Source: Bacteroidota bacterium
GTDB taxonomy: Bacteria; Bacteroidota; Bacteroidia; AKYH767-A; OLB10
Length of the DNA stretch: 41,161 bases
Assembly (NCBI GenBank): GCA_023251535.1
Contig: JAHEYP010000001.1
Span: 84,666-125,826 of the forward strand
Direction of reading: 5' to 3'
Positions 25,862 through 34,781 of this stretch are shown one piece after another. Made by a program: the position numbers and the translations under genes. How positions within the stretch are numbered: the first letter of the stretch is position 1; every line of letters begins with the position of its first letter. The notes beneath the pieces are model-generated. The model searched no databases. It was not told the DNA's origin and worked only from the letters and a program-made list of their open reading frames with translations.

Positions 25862-26263
25862 ATGAATTTACTAACCTTATTATTTCTGGAAAGTTTAGGT
25901 GGCGGGGAGCTGATGGTAATTATGCTCTTTGTCCTGATGTTTTTCGGTTCAGCTAAAATTCCGGAACTGGCCAAAGGCTTAGGGAAAGGAATGCGCGAAT
26001 TCAAAGACGCCATGAATGGCGTTCAGAACGAAATCAAGGCAGGAATGAACAATATTGAGAGTGAAGTCAACAAAGTAAAAGACGACGTTGCCAGAGAAGT
26101 TCCCCAAATGCCTATCATTGAGAGTCACCCAATGGCACAATCAAAATCGGCAGCGGCAACAGCAAGTGAAATTGAAATAGCAGCAAAAGCAAAAAGCGAT
26201 GCTCTATTAAAAGATCCAAATGCTATAATCTCAACAGAGACCAAAGTATCAAGCGAATCTTAA
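25862..26263 (+). CDS. tatA: Sec-independent protein translocase subunit TatA
   Basis: The 133-residue protein has the TatA layout: one short membrane helix (ELMVIMLFVLMFFG), the FFGSAKIPELAKGLGKGMREFK hinge and amphipathic helix, then an unstructured charged tail. The Tat pathway exports folded proteins. I start at 25862 because the in-frame ATG at 25781 would place 27 polar residues before the membrane helix, and a promoter box sits directly before 25862. The tail is longer and more Ala/Lys/Glu-rich than in short TatA proteins. tatC is not nearby in this window. A strong terminator follows at 26288-26312. Confidence 0.9.
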   Translation: MNLLTLLFLESLGGGELMVIMLFVLMFFGSAKIPELAKGLGKGMREFKDAMNGVQNEIKAGMNNIESEVNKVKDDVAREVPQMPIIESHPMAQSKSAAATASEIEIAAKAKSDALLKDPNAIISTETKVSSES

Positions 26264-26287
26264 AAAATACTACTCAAAATCAACTCA

Positions 26288-26312
26288 CCCCAACTAACCA
26301 TTGGGGTTTTTT
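26288..26312 (+). terminator. Rho-independent terminator after tatA
   Basis: The stem CCCCAA/TTGGGG (26288-26293 and 26301-26306) with a 7-nt loop is followed by six T residues. It closes the tatA transcript before tetR. Confidence 0.85.
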
Positions 26313-26390
26313 ATTGTTAAAATCCAACAAGATTAATTTTATTTGTCTGTTTTTCAATAATTTACAAAATTTTATCCAAAATTTAATATT

Positions 26391-26427
26391 GGAAACTATT
26401 TTTGTGCACAAAGTTTCCATAGTTTTG
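26391..26427 (+). promoter_or_regulatory. tetR promoter region with candidate operator
   Basis: A TAGTTTTG box (26420-26427) lies 11 nt before the tetR ATG. Just upstream are GGAAACT (26391-26397) and its inverted copy AGTTTCC (26412-26418), and inside them the perfect 12-bp palindrome TTTGTGCACAAA (26401-26412). A second box, TATTTTTG (26397-26404), overlaps the palindrome. This fits a TetR autoregulatory site, though binding is inferred only. Confidence 0.5.
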
Positions 26428-26438
26428 CATCCGAAATC

Positions 26439-27062
26439 ATGAAACTCTCATTTAACCCCAACTGCCGCATATTAGAAGGCGCCCATAAGCTCTTCAGCCG
26501 ATTTGGTTTGAAAAGTGTTACCATGGATGATATCGCAAGGGATCTGGGTGTTTCGAAGAAAACCATTTACCAACTGTATGCCGACAAGAATGAATTAGTA
26601 AAGGCATATATGGAAAAAGAGCGTGAAGAGCATACCAAGATCATAGAAGAAATAGGAAAGACCTCAAAAAATGCCATCGAAGAGATCATATTAACGATGC
26701 AATTCATGAGTAAGACCTTTAATCGAATTAATCCGAATCTCTTTTACGATATGCAGAAATATCATCCTGAATCATGGGCCATATTTCGTGAATTCAAAGA
26801 GAAATTCATGACACAATTGGTAATATCAAACATTGAGAAAGGCAAATCGGAAGGATTATATCGCTCCGACATCAACACCAAAATAATGGCTCGTTTTCGT
26901 CTGGAGCAAGTAGAAATGGCGATGGACCCTTCTGTATTCCCTGCAGACAAATACAATCACACGGAAGTGCAAATGCAGTTACTAGATCACTTCATGCATG
27001 GCATATGTACGCTTAAAGGTCATAAGCTAATCAATAAGTATAAAGAAATCGACGACGAATAA
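26439..27062 (+). CDS. TetR/AcrR-family transcriptional regulator
   Basis: This 207-residue protein has the N-terminal TetR helix-turn-helix: AHKLFSRFGLKSVTMDDIA, then DLGVSKKTIYQLYADKNELV (about residues 15-60). A divergent all-helical ligand-binding domain follows. It lies directly upstream of the tolC/adaptor/RND genes on the same strand, and regulators in this position usually repress the pump until a toxic ligand binds. Its own promoter contains inverted repeats suitable for autoregulation. The 149-bp gap to tolC carries a further inverted repeat. Confidence 0.92.
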   Translation: MKLSFNPNCRILEGAHKLFSRFGLKSVTMDDIARDLGVSKKTIYQLYADKNELVKAYMEKEREEHTKIIEEIGKTSKNAIEEIILTMQFMSKTFNRINPNLFYDMQKYHPESWAIFREFKEKFMTQLVISNIEKGKSEGLYRSDINTKIMARFRLEQVEMAMDPSVFPADKYNHTEVQMQLLDHFMHGICTLKGHKLINKYKEIDDE

Positions 27063-27131
27063 ATTTCAAAACCTTAAAATGCAAAATCATTTTATCCGTC
27101 TGACATAAAATTATAACGATTCATCCCTAAT

Positions 27132-27158
27132 TATTGCAGTTTCAAATTTCCTGCAATA
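27132..27158 (+). promoter_or_regulatory. 8-bp inverted repeat upstream of tolC
   Basis: TATTGCAG (27132-27139) and CTGCAATA (27151-27158) are exact inverted copies separated by 11 nt. There is no T-tract, so an operator or a leader hairpin is more likely than a terminator. Confidence 0.4.
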
Positions 27159-27211
27159 CATAAATAAATAAGTTAATAGAAATTTGCAACCCTAACAGCA
27201 TTAAAGCAACT

Positions 27212-28546
27212 ATGAAAAAAATCCTGACACTTTGTATCTTCCTGCAATCGGTGATGATTTTGCAGGCCCAGGATTCAAAAAACTCCTTTACCTTAAAGCA
27301 AGCAGTAGATTATGCATTAACGAATCAACAAAGCGTTAAAAATGCATTGCTTGACGAGAAAATTGCTCAACGTAAAGTAGATGAATTAGTAGGAATTGGA
27401 ACTCCTCAAATTTCTGGAGAAGCTGATTTCAACAAATTTATTGAAATTCCTACGTCATTCATCCCTGGAGAATTTTTCGGTGGAAAACCAGGAGAATTCA
27501 TTGGTGTAAAATTTGGTCAACCATATACAGCATCTGCTGGAGTTACTGCAACGCAATTGTTATTCGACGGATCATACCTCGTAGGATTGCAAGCATCACG
27601 CACTTACCGTGAACTAAGCAAAAAAGCAACTGCTCAAACAAAAACTGAAACAGGGGTAAACGTAAGCAAAGCGTATTATGGGGCATTAGTATCTGATGCG
27701 CGCTTGGAGATTATTCAAGCGAACATTGACCGTGTTTCTAAATTATTTAGCGACACAAAAGCGCTAAATCAAAACGGATTAGTAGAGAAAATAGATGTAG
27801 ATCGTATTGAACTATCATTAAACAATCTTAAAGTCGAGAAAGAAAAAATCACTCGCTTTAAAGATTTGAGTTATGCTTTATTGAAATTTCAAATGGGATT
27901 TGATCCACATCAACCAATTACACTTAGCGATAAGTTAGATGAATCAGTTTTGCAAAACGTTGTAATCGCCGATTCAGTTGATGCTGCTAAACGTCCTGAA
28001 TTTGCATTAGCAACAGTTCAACGTAAACTTCAAGAACTAGATTTAAAACGTTACAAATCGACTTACTACCCTAGCCTAGTTGCATTCGGATCTGCTAGCT
28101 ATAATGCGTCTCGTAATGAATTTAATATCTTCAATACCGATTACAAATGGTATCCGACAGTAGTTGCAGGATTAAAACTATCTATTCCAATTTGGGATGG
28201 GCTACAAAAGCAAGCTAAGATTTCACAAGCGCGTTTATCGCTTGAAAAAGTAGACAATTCGATTTCATTACTAAAAAACAGTTTTGCTTTAGAATATGAA
28301 TCAGCTCGAAGTAACTACGAAAACAACTTATCATCGCTTAAGACCGTAAAGAAAAATCAAGAGCTTGCAACTGAAATCTCTCGTGTATCGAAAATAAAAT
28401 ACGATAATGGAGTTGGATCATCACTTGAATTAGTCGATGCAGAGAGCTCTGTTAAAGAAGCGGATGCAAATTATTTCAACACACTTTATGATGCCATTAT
28501 TTCTAAAATCGATTTAGAAAAAACATTAGGCACAACAGGATTCTAA
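27212..28546 (+). CDS. TolC-family outer membrane efflux protein
   Basis: The 444-residue protein has a signal peptide (MKKILTLCIFLQSVMILQ, then AQ) and the TolC/OEP repeat structure. The two coiled-coil halves begin FTLKQAVDYALTNQQSVKNA and RPEFALATVQRKLQELDLKR, and the strand segments include FGQPYTASAGVTATQLLFDG and VVAGLKLSIPIWDG. It forms the trimeric outer-membrane channel of the tripartite pump encoded by the next two genes. A gap of 34 bp precedes the adaptor gene. Confidence 0.93.
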   Translation: MKKILTLCIFLQSVMILQAQDSKNSFTLKQAVDYALTNQQSVKNALLDEKIAQRKVDELVGIGTPQISGEADFNKFIEIPTSFIPGEFFGGKPGEFIGVKFGQPYTASAGVTATQLLFDGSYLVGLQASRTYRELSKKATAQTKTETGVNVSKAYYGALVSDARLEIIQANIDRVSKLFSDTKALNQNGLVEKIDVDRIELSLNNLKVEKEKITRFKDLSYALLKFQMGFDPHQPITLSDKLDESVLQNVVIADSVDAAKRPEFALATVQRKLQELDLKRYKSTYYPSLVAFGSASYNASRNEFNIFNTDYKWYPTVVAGLKLSIPIWDGLQKQAKISQARLSLEKVDNSISLLKNSFALEYESARSNYENNLSSLKTVKKNQELATEISRVSKIKYDNGVGSSLELVDAESSVKEADANYFNTLYDAIISKIDLEKTLGTTGF

Positions 28547-28580
28547 CCACAAAAACTACCCAATCTGTAATACCTATTAT

Positions 28581-29687
28581 ATGAAGAACTTTGTATATAT
28601 TCTGCTTTCAGCAGTACTATTATCTTCTTGTTCATCTGACGAGCTTGCTAAGAAAAAAGCAAAACTCGACGAATTAAAAAAACAAGAAACAGAAATTAAA
28701 ACTCAAATATCAACTCTTGAAAAAGAAGTTGCAAAACTAAGCGGCACCAAAACCACAGCGCCACATGAAGTATCTGTAACTAAAATGGCAACTACTTCAT
28801 TCAACCACTACATTGAAGTGCAAGCTCATGTTGACGGTGATGAAAACATTGCAGTAAGTGCAGAAGTTCCGGGAACTGTGAACAAAATAAATGTAAGAGT
28901 TGGAGATCACGTTACGAAAGGAAGCGTACTTGCAGAACTTGACAATCAAACTTATGTTAAGTCGCTGGATGAATTACAAAACGCTCGTGATTTTGCCAAT
29001 ACATTATATCTAAAACAAAAAGCACTTTGGGATCAAAAAATCGGAACCGAAGTTCAGTACTTACAAGCTAAAAATTCACTTGAATCGATCGATCGCAAAA
29101 TCTCAACTGTTCGTGAACAGTTAGCGATGACAAAAATAAAAGCACCTATTTCGGGAACTGTTGATGCGATGGAATTAAAAGTTGGACAAATGTTTTCACC
29201 AGGAATGCCAGGAGTAAGAGTTGTCAATCTTGATGAATTAAAAGTCAAAGCTGAAGTAGCGGAAGCATATATCTCTAAAGTAAAGAAAGGAGATGACGTA
29301 GAAATCAATTTCCCAGATTTGGCTCAAAGCATCAAAGCTAAAATCACTTACTCAGGAAAAGTTATTGATCCGTTAAACAGAACTTTCGGAGTAGAGATCT
29401 CACTTAATCAAAAAGCTGTTGAACTTCACCCTAACATGGTAGCGATTATTAAGATCGCCGATTATGCTGCAAAAGAAACATTTGTTTTACCTGCAAGTGT
29501 TGTACAAACAACTCCTGAAGGAAGCTATGTATTTGTTGCTGACGGAAATGTAGCAAGAAAGAAATCGGTAACAATCGGAAAGAACTACAAAGGTCAAGTA
29601 GAAGTAACCGGAGGAATATCTGCAGGAGATCCTGTGATAACAACAGGCTACCAAGACTTAGTTGACGGACAGCCGATCAAGTTATAA
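28581..29687 (+). CDS. RND periplasmic adaptor (membrane fusion) lipoprotein
   Basis: The 368-residue protein has a lipobox-type N-terminus (MKNFVYILLSAVLLSSCSS, Cys17), so it is probably a lipoprotein. A charged coiled coil (about 23-56, KKKAKLDELKKQETEIKTQI) follows directly. Then come the biotinyl-lipoyl-like half-motifs (AEVPGTVNKINVRVGDHVTKGSVLAEL and APISGTVDAMELKVGQMF), the alpha-hairpin between them, a beta-barrel and a C-terminal domain ending GDPVITTGYQDLVDGQPIKL. It joins the inner-membrane pump to TolC. The additional N-terminal coiled coil is seen in other Bacteroidota adaptors. Confidence 0.93.
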   Translation: MKNFVYILLSAVLLSSCSSDELAKKKAKLDELKKQETEIKTQISTLEKEVAKLSGTKTTAPHEVSVTKMATTSFNHYIEVQAHVDGDENIAVSAEVPGTVNKINVRVGDHVTKGSVLAELDNQTYVKSLDELQNARDFANTLYLKQKALWDQKIGTEVQYLQAKNSLESIDRKISTVREQLAMTKIKAPISGTVDAMELKVGQMFSPGMPGVRVVNLDELKVKAEVAEAYISKVKKGDDVEINFPDLAQSIKAKITYSGKVIDPLNRTFGVEISLNQKAVELHPNMVAIIKIADYAAKETFVLPASVVQTTPEGSYVFVADGNVARKKSVTIGKNYKGQVEVTGGISAGDPVITTGYQDLVDGQPIKL

Positions 29688-29723
29688 TTCAAATTATTTT
29701 TCACACATTAAACGCCCACGTCA

Positions 29724-32700
29724 ATGAAAGACGTCTTCAAAGAATTTAAACCCAGCAGCTGGGCCATCAATAATAAAACCACCATTTATATTTTAACGGT
29801 GATTATTACGCTGGCAGGTATTGCGACATATAATAGTCTGCCGAAAGAGAATTTCCCCGACATTACTCTACCACAAATTTTTGTGAGTGTAGTTTATCCT
29901 GGAACATCTCCTGCCGACATGGAAAACCTGATTACGAAGCCTATTGAAAAACAAATCAAAGGCATCTCAGGTGTAAAAAAAGTTACCAGTAATTCGGTAC
30001 AAGATTTCACAAGTATAATTATTGAATTCAACACCGACGTAGAAGTAGCAACGGCCAAGCAAAAAGTAAAAGATGCTGTCGACAAAGCTCGAACCGATTT
30101 ACCGAACGACTTAGATCAAGATCCTTCGGTAACCGATATCAATTTCAGTGAAATTCCGATTTTATTCGTCAATATCTCAGGTGATATAGAGTTAAACAAA
30201 CTCAAAAAATATGCCGACGATATAAAAGATAAAATCGAAGGCATGAAGGAGATCACCCGCGTTGATATGGTGGGAGCTCTTGATCGCGAAATTCAGATCA
30301 ACGTTGACATGTACAAAATGCAAGCAGCGAAGATCACGATGAGCGATATTGCCAATGCAGTGAAGTTTGAAAACATGACTATCTCAGGAGGAACAGTTTC
30401 TGAAGATGGCATCAAACGTGTACTATCAGTAAAAGGTGAATTCAAAGATGTTGAACAAGTAAAAAACATCATCATTGGAGCTACCGGTGGTGCACATGTT
30501 TACTTAAAAGATATTGCTGACGTAAAAGACGCATTCAAAGAACAAGAAAGCTTTGCACGTCTTGATGGAAAGAATGTAATTACATTAAACATTGTAAAAC
30601 GATCAGGATACAACCTTATCGATGCAACTGATAATATCAAGAAAACGGTAGAAGAAATGCAGGAAACACAATTGCCTGCAAATCTCAAGATCACCTTAAC
30701 GGGCGATCAGAGCGATTCGACAAGAACTACTCTACATGACTTGATAAATACTATCATTATCGGTTTCATTTTAGTATTGATAATTTTAATGTTCTTCATG
30801 GGAACAACGAATGCGTTCTTCGTTGCCATGAGTGTACCATTATCGATGTTTGTTGCATTCCTATTTATGCCTGTATTAGGATTTACGATGAACATGATTG
30901 TATTGTTCTCGTTCCTACTTGCACTCGGAATTGTAGTTGACGACGCGATTGTAGTTATCGAAAACACCCATCGTATTTTCGAGAATGGCAAGCGTCCGAT
31001 AAAAGAAGCAGCTAAAATGGCGGCGGGAGAAGTATTCTTGCCCGTATTAAGCGGTACACTTACTACTCTTGCTCCGTTCGTGCCTCTAGCATTCTGGAAA
31101 GGAGTTATCGGGGAATTTATGTTCTACCTTCCGATTACCTTGATTGTAACTTTAACAGCTTCCTTATTAGTAGCGTATATTATTAATCCAGTGTTTGCAG
31201 TAGGATTCATGAAACCACATCATGATGAAGAACATTCAAAACCTACAATGACTAAAGGGTTAAAAATGTCTTCAATTATTTTTGCGGTGGTTGGAACCAT
31301 CTTCCATCTTGCTGGCGCTCATGCAATAGGAAACTTATCCTATTTACTAATTGGATTTAGTTATCTTAATCATTTCTATCTTCAAAAAGCGATTTGGAAT
31401 TTCCAGAATCATTCATGGCCGAAGTTTAAAACTTGGTATGGTAAAAAACTCGATTGGTGTTTACAGCATACAAGAACTATGTTGGTTGCAACAATTGTAA
31501 TTTTCATTGGTTCATTCATGGCATTCCAAGCGAGAGCTCCGAAAATGGAATTCTTCCCGAGTGCGGATCCGAACTTCATTTATGCATACATCAAACTGCC
31601 TGTTGGAACAGATCAGTTATATACAGATTCGGTAACGAGAATTGTTGAAGGGCGTGTAATGCAAGCATTAGGGAAAGACAATAAGATTGTTACTTCCGTA
31701 ATCTCCAATGTTGCCGTTGGAACTAACGATGCAAATGAGTTCGATCCATCAGTTCAATCGAACAAAGGTAAGATCACTATTGCATTTAAAAAGTTCTCGG
31801 AACGTAACGGAGAATCATCTGCTAAATACCTCGACAAAATTCGTAATGCAGTTAAAGGAATTCCCGGTGCTGAAATTACAGTTGATCAAGAGAAAGGTGG
31901 TCCTCCTGTTGGTAAACCAATCAACATTGAAATTAGAGGAGATAAATTCGAAGACTTAGTTGCTACAACAGCACGTCTTCAACATTATCTTGATTCGTTA
32001 GACATCCCAGGTGTTGAGCAGTTAAAAAGCGATTTTGAATCAAGTAAACCTGAGATCGTATTTAACATTAACCGCGAACGTGCGAACCGTGAAGGAATCA
32101 GCACTGGACAAATCGGAATGGAAATTCGTAATGCAGTATTTGGCAACGAGGTATCGAAATTCAGAGATGACAATGATGAATATCCGATTCAGTTACGTTA
32201 CGCATATAACCAACGTATCGATGTTGATGCATTAAACAACTTGAAGATTACTTATCGCGATATGAACAAAGGCGGACTTATTCGTCAAGTTCCATTATCA
32301 TCATTCTGCGACATTTCCTACTCTACTACTTACGGAGGAATCAAACGGATCAATCAAAAGCGTGTAATCACATTAAGTTCAAACGTACTACGTGATTATG
32401 ATATGCAAGGTGTTGTTACGAATGTTCAAAATGAAATCAGGAGCTTCCAAAGTCCCGATGGTGTTGAAGTAGCACTTACAGGACAACAAGAAGAGCAAAT
32501 GGAAACAGGTATCTTCTTAATGACCGCATTAATGGTTTCATTCGGATTAATCTTCTTGATTCTTGTAACGCAATTCAACTCTCTCAGCAAATCGCTAATT
32601 ATTCTCGTAGAAATTTTCTTCAGCTTAATTGGAGTATTCTTAGGATATGCAATTACGGGAATGACCATTAGTACAATTATGATGGGAATCGGGATTGTTG

Positions 32701-33092
32701 CATTAGCAGGTATTGTGGTACGTAACGGAATCTTGCTAGTAGAGTTCACCGATTTATTACGTGAACAAGGCGTTGAGACGTATGAAGCAATTCTAGAAGC
32801 CGGCAGAACTAGGATGACCCCGGTACTATTAACAGCTTGTGCGACCATTTCAGGATTAATTCCTTTAGCGGTAGGATTGAATATCGACTTCAACGAACTA
32901 TTGACAACAGGAAATCCTCATATCTTCTTCGGAGGCGACAGTGTTGCTTTCTGGGGCCCATTATCATGGACTATGATATTCGGATTAAGTTTTGCAACAT
33001 TCTTAACGTTGATCCTAGTTCCTGTGATGTATTTATCGGTTGAGAAAATAAAAGTACGTTTCAATCGTTTTAAGAATAAGATCGCGGCATAA
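29724..33092 (+). CDS. RND-family efflux permease (AcrB-like)
   Basis: The 1122-residue inner-membrane proton antiporter has two repeats of six membrane helices and large periplasmic loops. The TM4 proton-relay pair is D406-D407 in GIVVDDAIVVIEN, matching Asp407/408 of AcrB. In TM10 the position of the AcrB Lys940 seems to be Arg1000 (GIVVRNGILLVEF). An extra segment of roughly 70-80 residues between the halves (about 494-580) contains two more hydrophobic stretches (SSIIFAVVGTIFHLAGA and SYLLIGFSYL), which makes it longer than AcrB. The substrate cannot be told from sequence. It ends the tetR-tolC-adaptor-RND cluster, with a terminator at 33140-33182. Confidence 0.94.
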   Translation: MKDVFKEFKPSSWAINNKTTIYILTVIITLAGIATYNSLPKENFPDITLPQIFVSVVYPGTSPADMENLITKPIEKQIKGISGVKKVTSNSVQDFTSIIIEFNTDVEVATAKQKVKDAVDKARTDLPNDLDQDPSVTDINFSEIPILFVNISGDIELNKLKKYADDIKDKIEGMKEITRVDMVGALDREIQINVDMYKMQAAKITMSDIANAVKFENMTISGGTVSEDGIKRVLSVKGEFKDVEQVKNIIIGATGGAHVYLKDIADVKDAFKEQESFARLDGKNVITLNIVKRSGYNLIDATDNIKKTVEEMQETQLPANLKITLTGDQSDSTRTTLHDLINTIIIGFILVLIILMFFMGTTNAFFVAMSVPLSMFVAFLFMPVLGFTMNMIVLFSFLLALGIVVDDAIVVIENTHRIFENGKRPIKEAAKMAAGEVFLPVLSGTLTTLAPFVPLAFWKGVIGEFMFYLPITLIVTLTASLLVAYIINPVFAVGFMKPHHDEEHSKPTMTKGLKMSSIIFAVVGTIFHLAGAHAIGNLSYLLIGFSYLNHFYLQKAIWNFQNHSWPKFKTWYGKKLDWCLQHTRTMLVATIVIFIGSFMAFQARAPKMEFFPSADPNFIYAYIKLPVGTDQLYTDSVTRIVEGRVMQALGKDNKIVTSVISNVAVGTNDANEFDPSVQSNKGKITIAFKKFSERNGESSAKYLDKIRNAVKGIPGAEITVDQEKGGPPVGKPINIEIRGDKFEDLVATTARLQHYLDSLDIPGVEQLKSDFESSKPEIVFNINRERANREGISTGQIGMEIRNAVFGNEVSKFRDDNDEYPIQLRYAYNQRIDVDALNNLKITYRDMNKGGLIRQVPLSSFCDISYSTTYGGIKRINQKRVITLSSNVLRDYDMQGVVTNVQNEIRSFQSPDGVEVALTGQQEEQMETGIFLMTALMVSFGLIFLILVTQFNSLSKSLIILVEIFFSLIGVFLGYAITGMTISTIMMGIGIVALAGIVVRNGILLVEFTDLLREQGVETYEAILEAGRTRMTPVLLTACATISGLIPLAVGLNIDFNELLTTGNPHIFFGGDSVAFWGPLSWTMIFGLSFATFLTLILVPVMYLSVEKIKVRFNRFKNKIAA

Positions 33093-33139
33093 TCTCGATT
33101 ATGCTCAAATGAAATAATACAAGTAGGTTGTGTTAGGTG

Positions 33140-33182
33140 GCAGAAAGGCTTCGCGGGTAACTGCGAAGCCTTCTGCATTTTT
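33140..33182 (+). terminator. Terminator after the RND operon
   Basis: A 14-bp stem with one bulged A (GCAGAAAGGCTTCGC / GCGAAGCCTTCTGC, 8-nt loop) is followed by ATTTTT. There is no T-run on the opposite strand, so it serves the plus strand. Confidence 0.8.
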
Positions 33183-33263
33183 GGGAGGATTTAACTATGG
33201 CATTAAGGTAATCAATTACTTGTGGAAGTCGAAAAACAGAAAAGCAAGAAAAATTGATTTACA

Positions 33264-34583
33264 TTAAAACGCTTCTTCTACTTTCACTCTGACCTTTTTA
33301 ATTTTTTGGTCTTTCAAATTCTTTAAAACTGCATTCGTTTTATTTCTTCTTACGGCAACATAACTTGCATTATCGATGATCGTAATAAGTCCGATATCGT
33401 CACCTGTTAGTCCGCCAGTTTTCGTTAAAAACCCTACCACATCACCTTTACTGATTTTATCCTTTTTTCCTGCGCTGATATAAACACAAATGAAATCAGG
33501 TTCAGCCACAACACCAGTAAACGGGTTTACTTTCAAAAGCGGCAGTTTTTTATCGAGATACTCAGGCAAAGACTCATCATCCGCCAAAATCAAATAAGCA
33601 GATCCATCGGCATGCATACGAGCTGTTCGTCCGTTGCGATGTAAGAACTCACTATGATGAACAGGACATTGATAATGCACTACGTGACGAATTTCTGGAA
33701 TATCTAGTCCGCGAGATGCTAAATCAGTTGCAATAAGAACATTATGCGCACCACCTCTGAACTTAATCAAACTCTTTTCACGATCTATTTGCTCGAGTGC
33801 ACCGTGAAATATTCCGTGATCGAAATGATGACGACTTAATAATGCACTGATACGCTCAACAGCTTCGCGATGATTACAAAACACCAACGTAGGCTCTTGA
33901 TTAAAACTTTTCACCAAATGCATTAAAGTTTCAACCTTTTCATCAGAGGGAGTTCTCACCAAAGAAAGCGACAAATTCAACTCCTGATGTGTTCTAAAAT
34001 CAAGTTTCGTATAGTCGGCTTTCACAAAATCAGGAACTACATCAATTCCTGTAGCAGAAGTAAGAATAAGTTGAGGTTTTGATTTAAACGTTTCGAAGAT
34101 ATACTCCATCTGACTTTGAAATCCCATTTGAAGAGATTTATCAAACTCATCGAGGACAACCAATCCGATATTAGAAATATCGACTGAGTTACGCGTAATA
34201 TGATCTGCAATTCGTCCGGGGGTTCCAATAATCACCGTAGGGGCCTCCGCAAGGCTATTTTGCTCGCTTTTTACGCTATGTCCCCCGTAACAGCACGTAA
34301 CCTTCCAATTACTCTTCAAAGCACGAAATACGGTCTCTATTTGAAGCGCGAGTTCACGCGAAGGGACGATAATCATTGCTTGAACGCCTGTTTTCTTCGG
34401 ATCCAGATTATGAAGCAAAACCGAAAGGAAAGCCAATGTCTTACCCGAACCGGTAGGCGACAATAACATCAACTGTTTACCTTTCACACCCTCATGAATC
34501 ACCGCCTCCTGCATAGGATTCAATTTCTCAATTGAGAGTTTTTCTAATATATCGGCAAGAAGATTTTTGAGGGAAGTTGACAT
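33264..34583 (-). CDS. DEAD-box-family RNA helicase with DEFD motif and DbpA-like C-terminal domain
   Basis: The 439-residue helicase has motif I SPTGSGKT (42-49), PSRELA (74-79), TPGR (121-124), motif III SAT (176-178) and motif VI HRNGRTAR. Motif II reads DEFD (145-148) rather than DEAD. The last 75 residues (from about 365) with ISKGDVVGFLTKTGGLTGDD, IGLITI and SYVAVRR match the DbpA RNA-binding domain, which in E. coli recognises a 23S rRNA hairpin, so ribosome assembly is the likely role (inference). It is divergent from the gene at 34782 and convergent with the RND operon. Confidence 0.93.
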   Translation of the reverse strand: MSTSLKNLLADILEKLSIEKLNPMQEAVIHEGVKGKQLMLLSPTGSGKTLAFLSVLLHNLDPKKTGVQAMIIVPSRELALQIETVFRALKSNWKVTCCYGGHSVKSEQNSLAEAPTVIIGTPGRIADHITRNSVDISNIGLVVLDEFDKSLQMGFQSQMEYIFETFKSKPQLILTSATGIDVVPDFVKADYTKLDFRTHQELNLSLSLVRTPSDEKVETLMHLVKSFNQEPTLVFCNHREAVERISALLSRHHFDHGIFHGALEQIDREKSLIKFRGGAHNVLIATDLASRGLDIPEIRHVVHYQCPVHHSEFLHRNGRTARMHADGSAYLILADDESLPEYLDKKLPLLKVNPFTGVVAEPDFICVYISAGKKDKISKGDVVGFLTKTGGLTGDDIGLITIIDNASYVAVRRNKTNAVLKNLKDQKIKKVRVKVEEAF

Positions 34584-34769
34584 AAGGCAAAGGTAAGGAA
34601 ATAAAGCACTGAAGGGTTATAATAGTTGGAAGGCGGAAACAATACCAGTAAGAATAGCAAATCGAAATATTTTATGACAAAACACCAATAAAATCAAGTG
34701 CTAAATATCATAAATAATGGCAGATCACTGACACTTCTCATTTATCAAAAACTAGCATGTAACAGTATG

Positions 34770-34777
34770 TACATTTG
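34770..34777 (+). promoter_or_regulatory. -7 box TACATTTG, 4 nt before the PLP-enzyme ATG
   Basis: A perfect TAnnTTTG match separated from the ATG at 34782 only by TAAT, implying a leaderless or nearly leaderless transcript. Confidence 0.5.
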
Positions 34778-34781
34778 TAAT

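Noticed and set aside
34584..34781. SAM riboswitch upstream of the Cys/Met enzyme
   Set aside because: No conserved riboswitch core or terminator stem was seen, and the promoter box sits directly before the ATG, leaving no leader.
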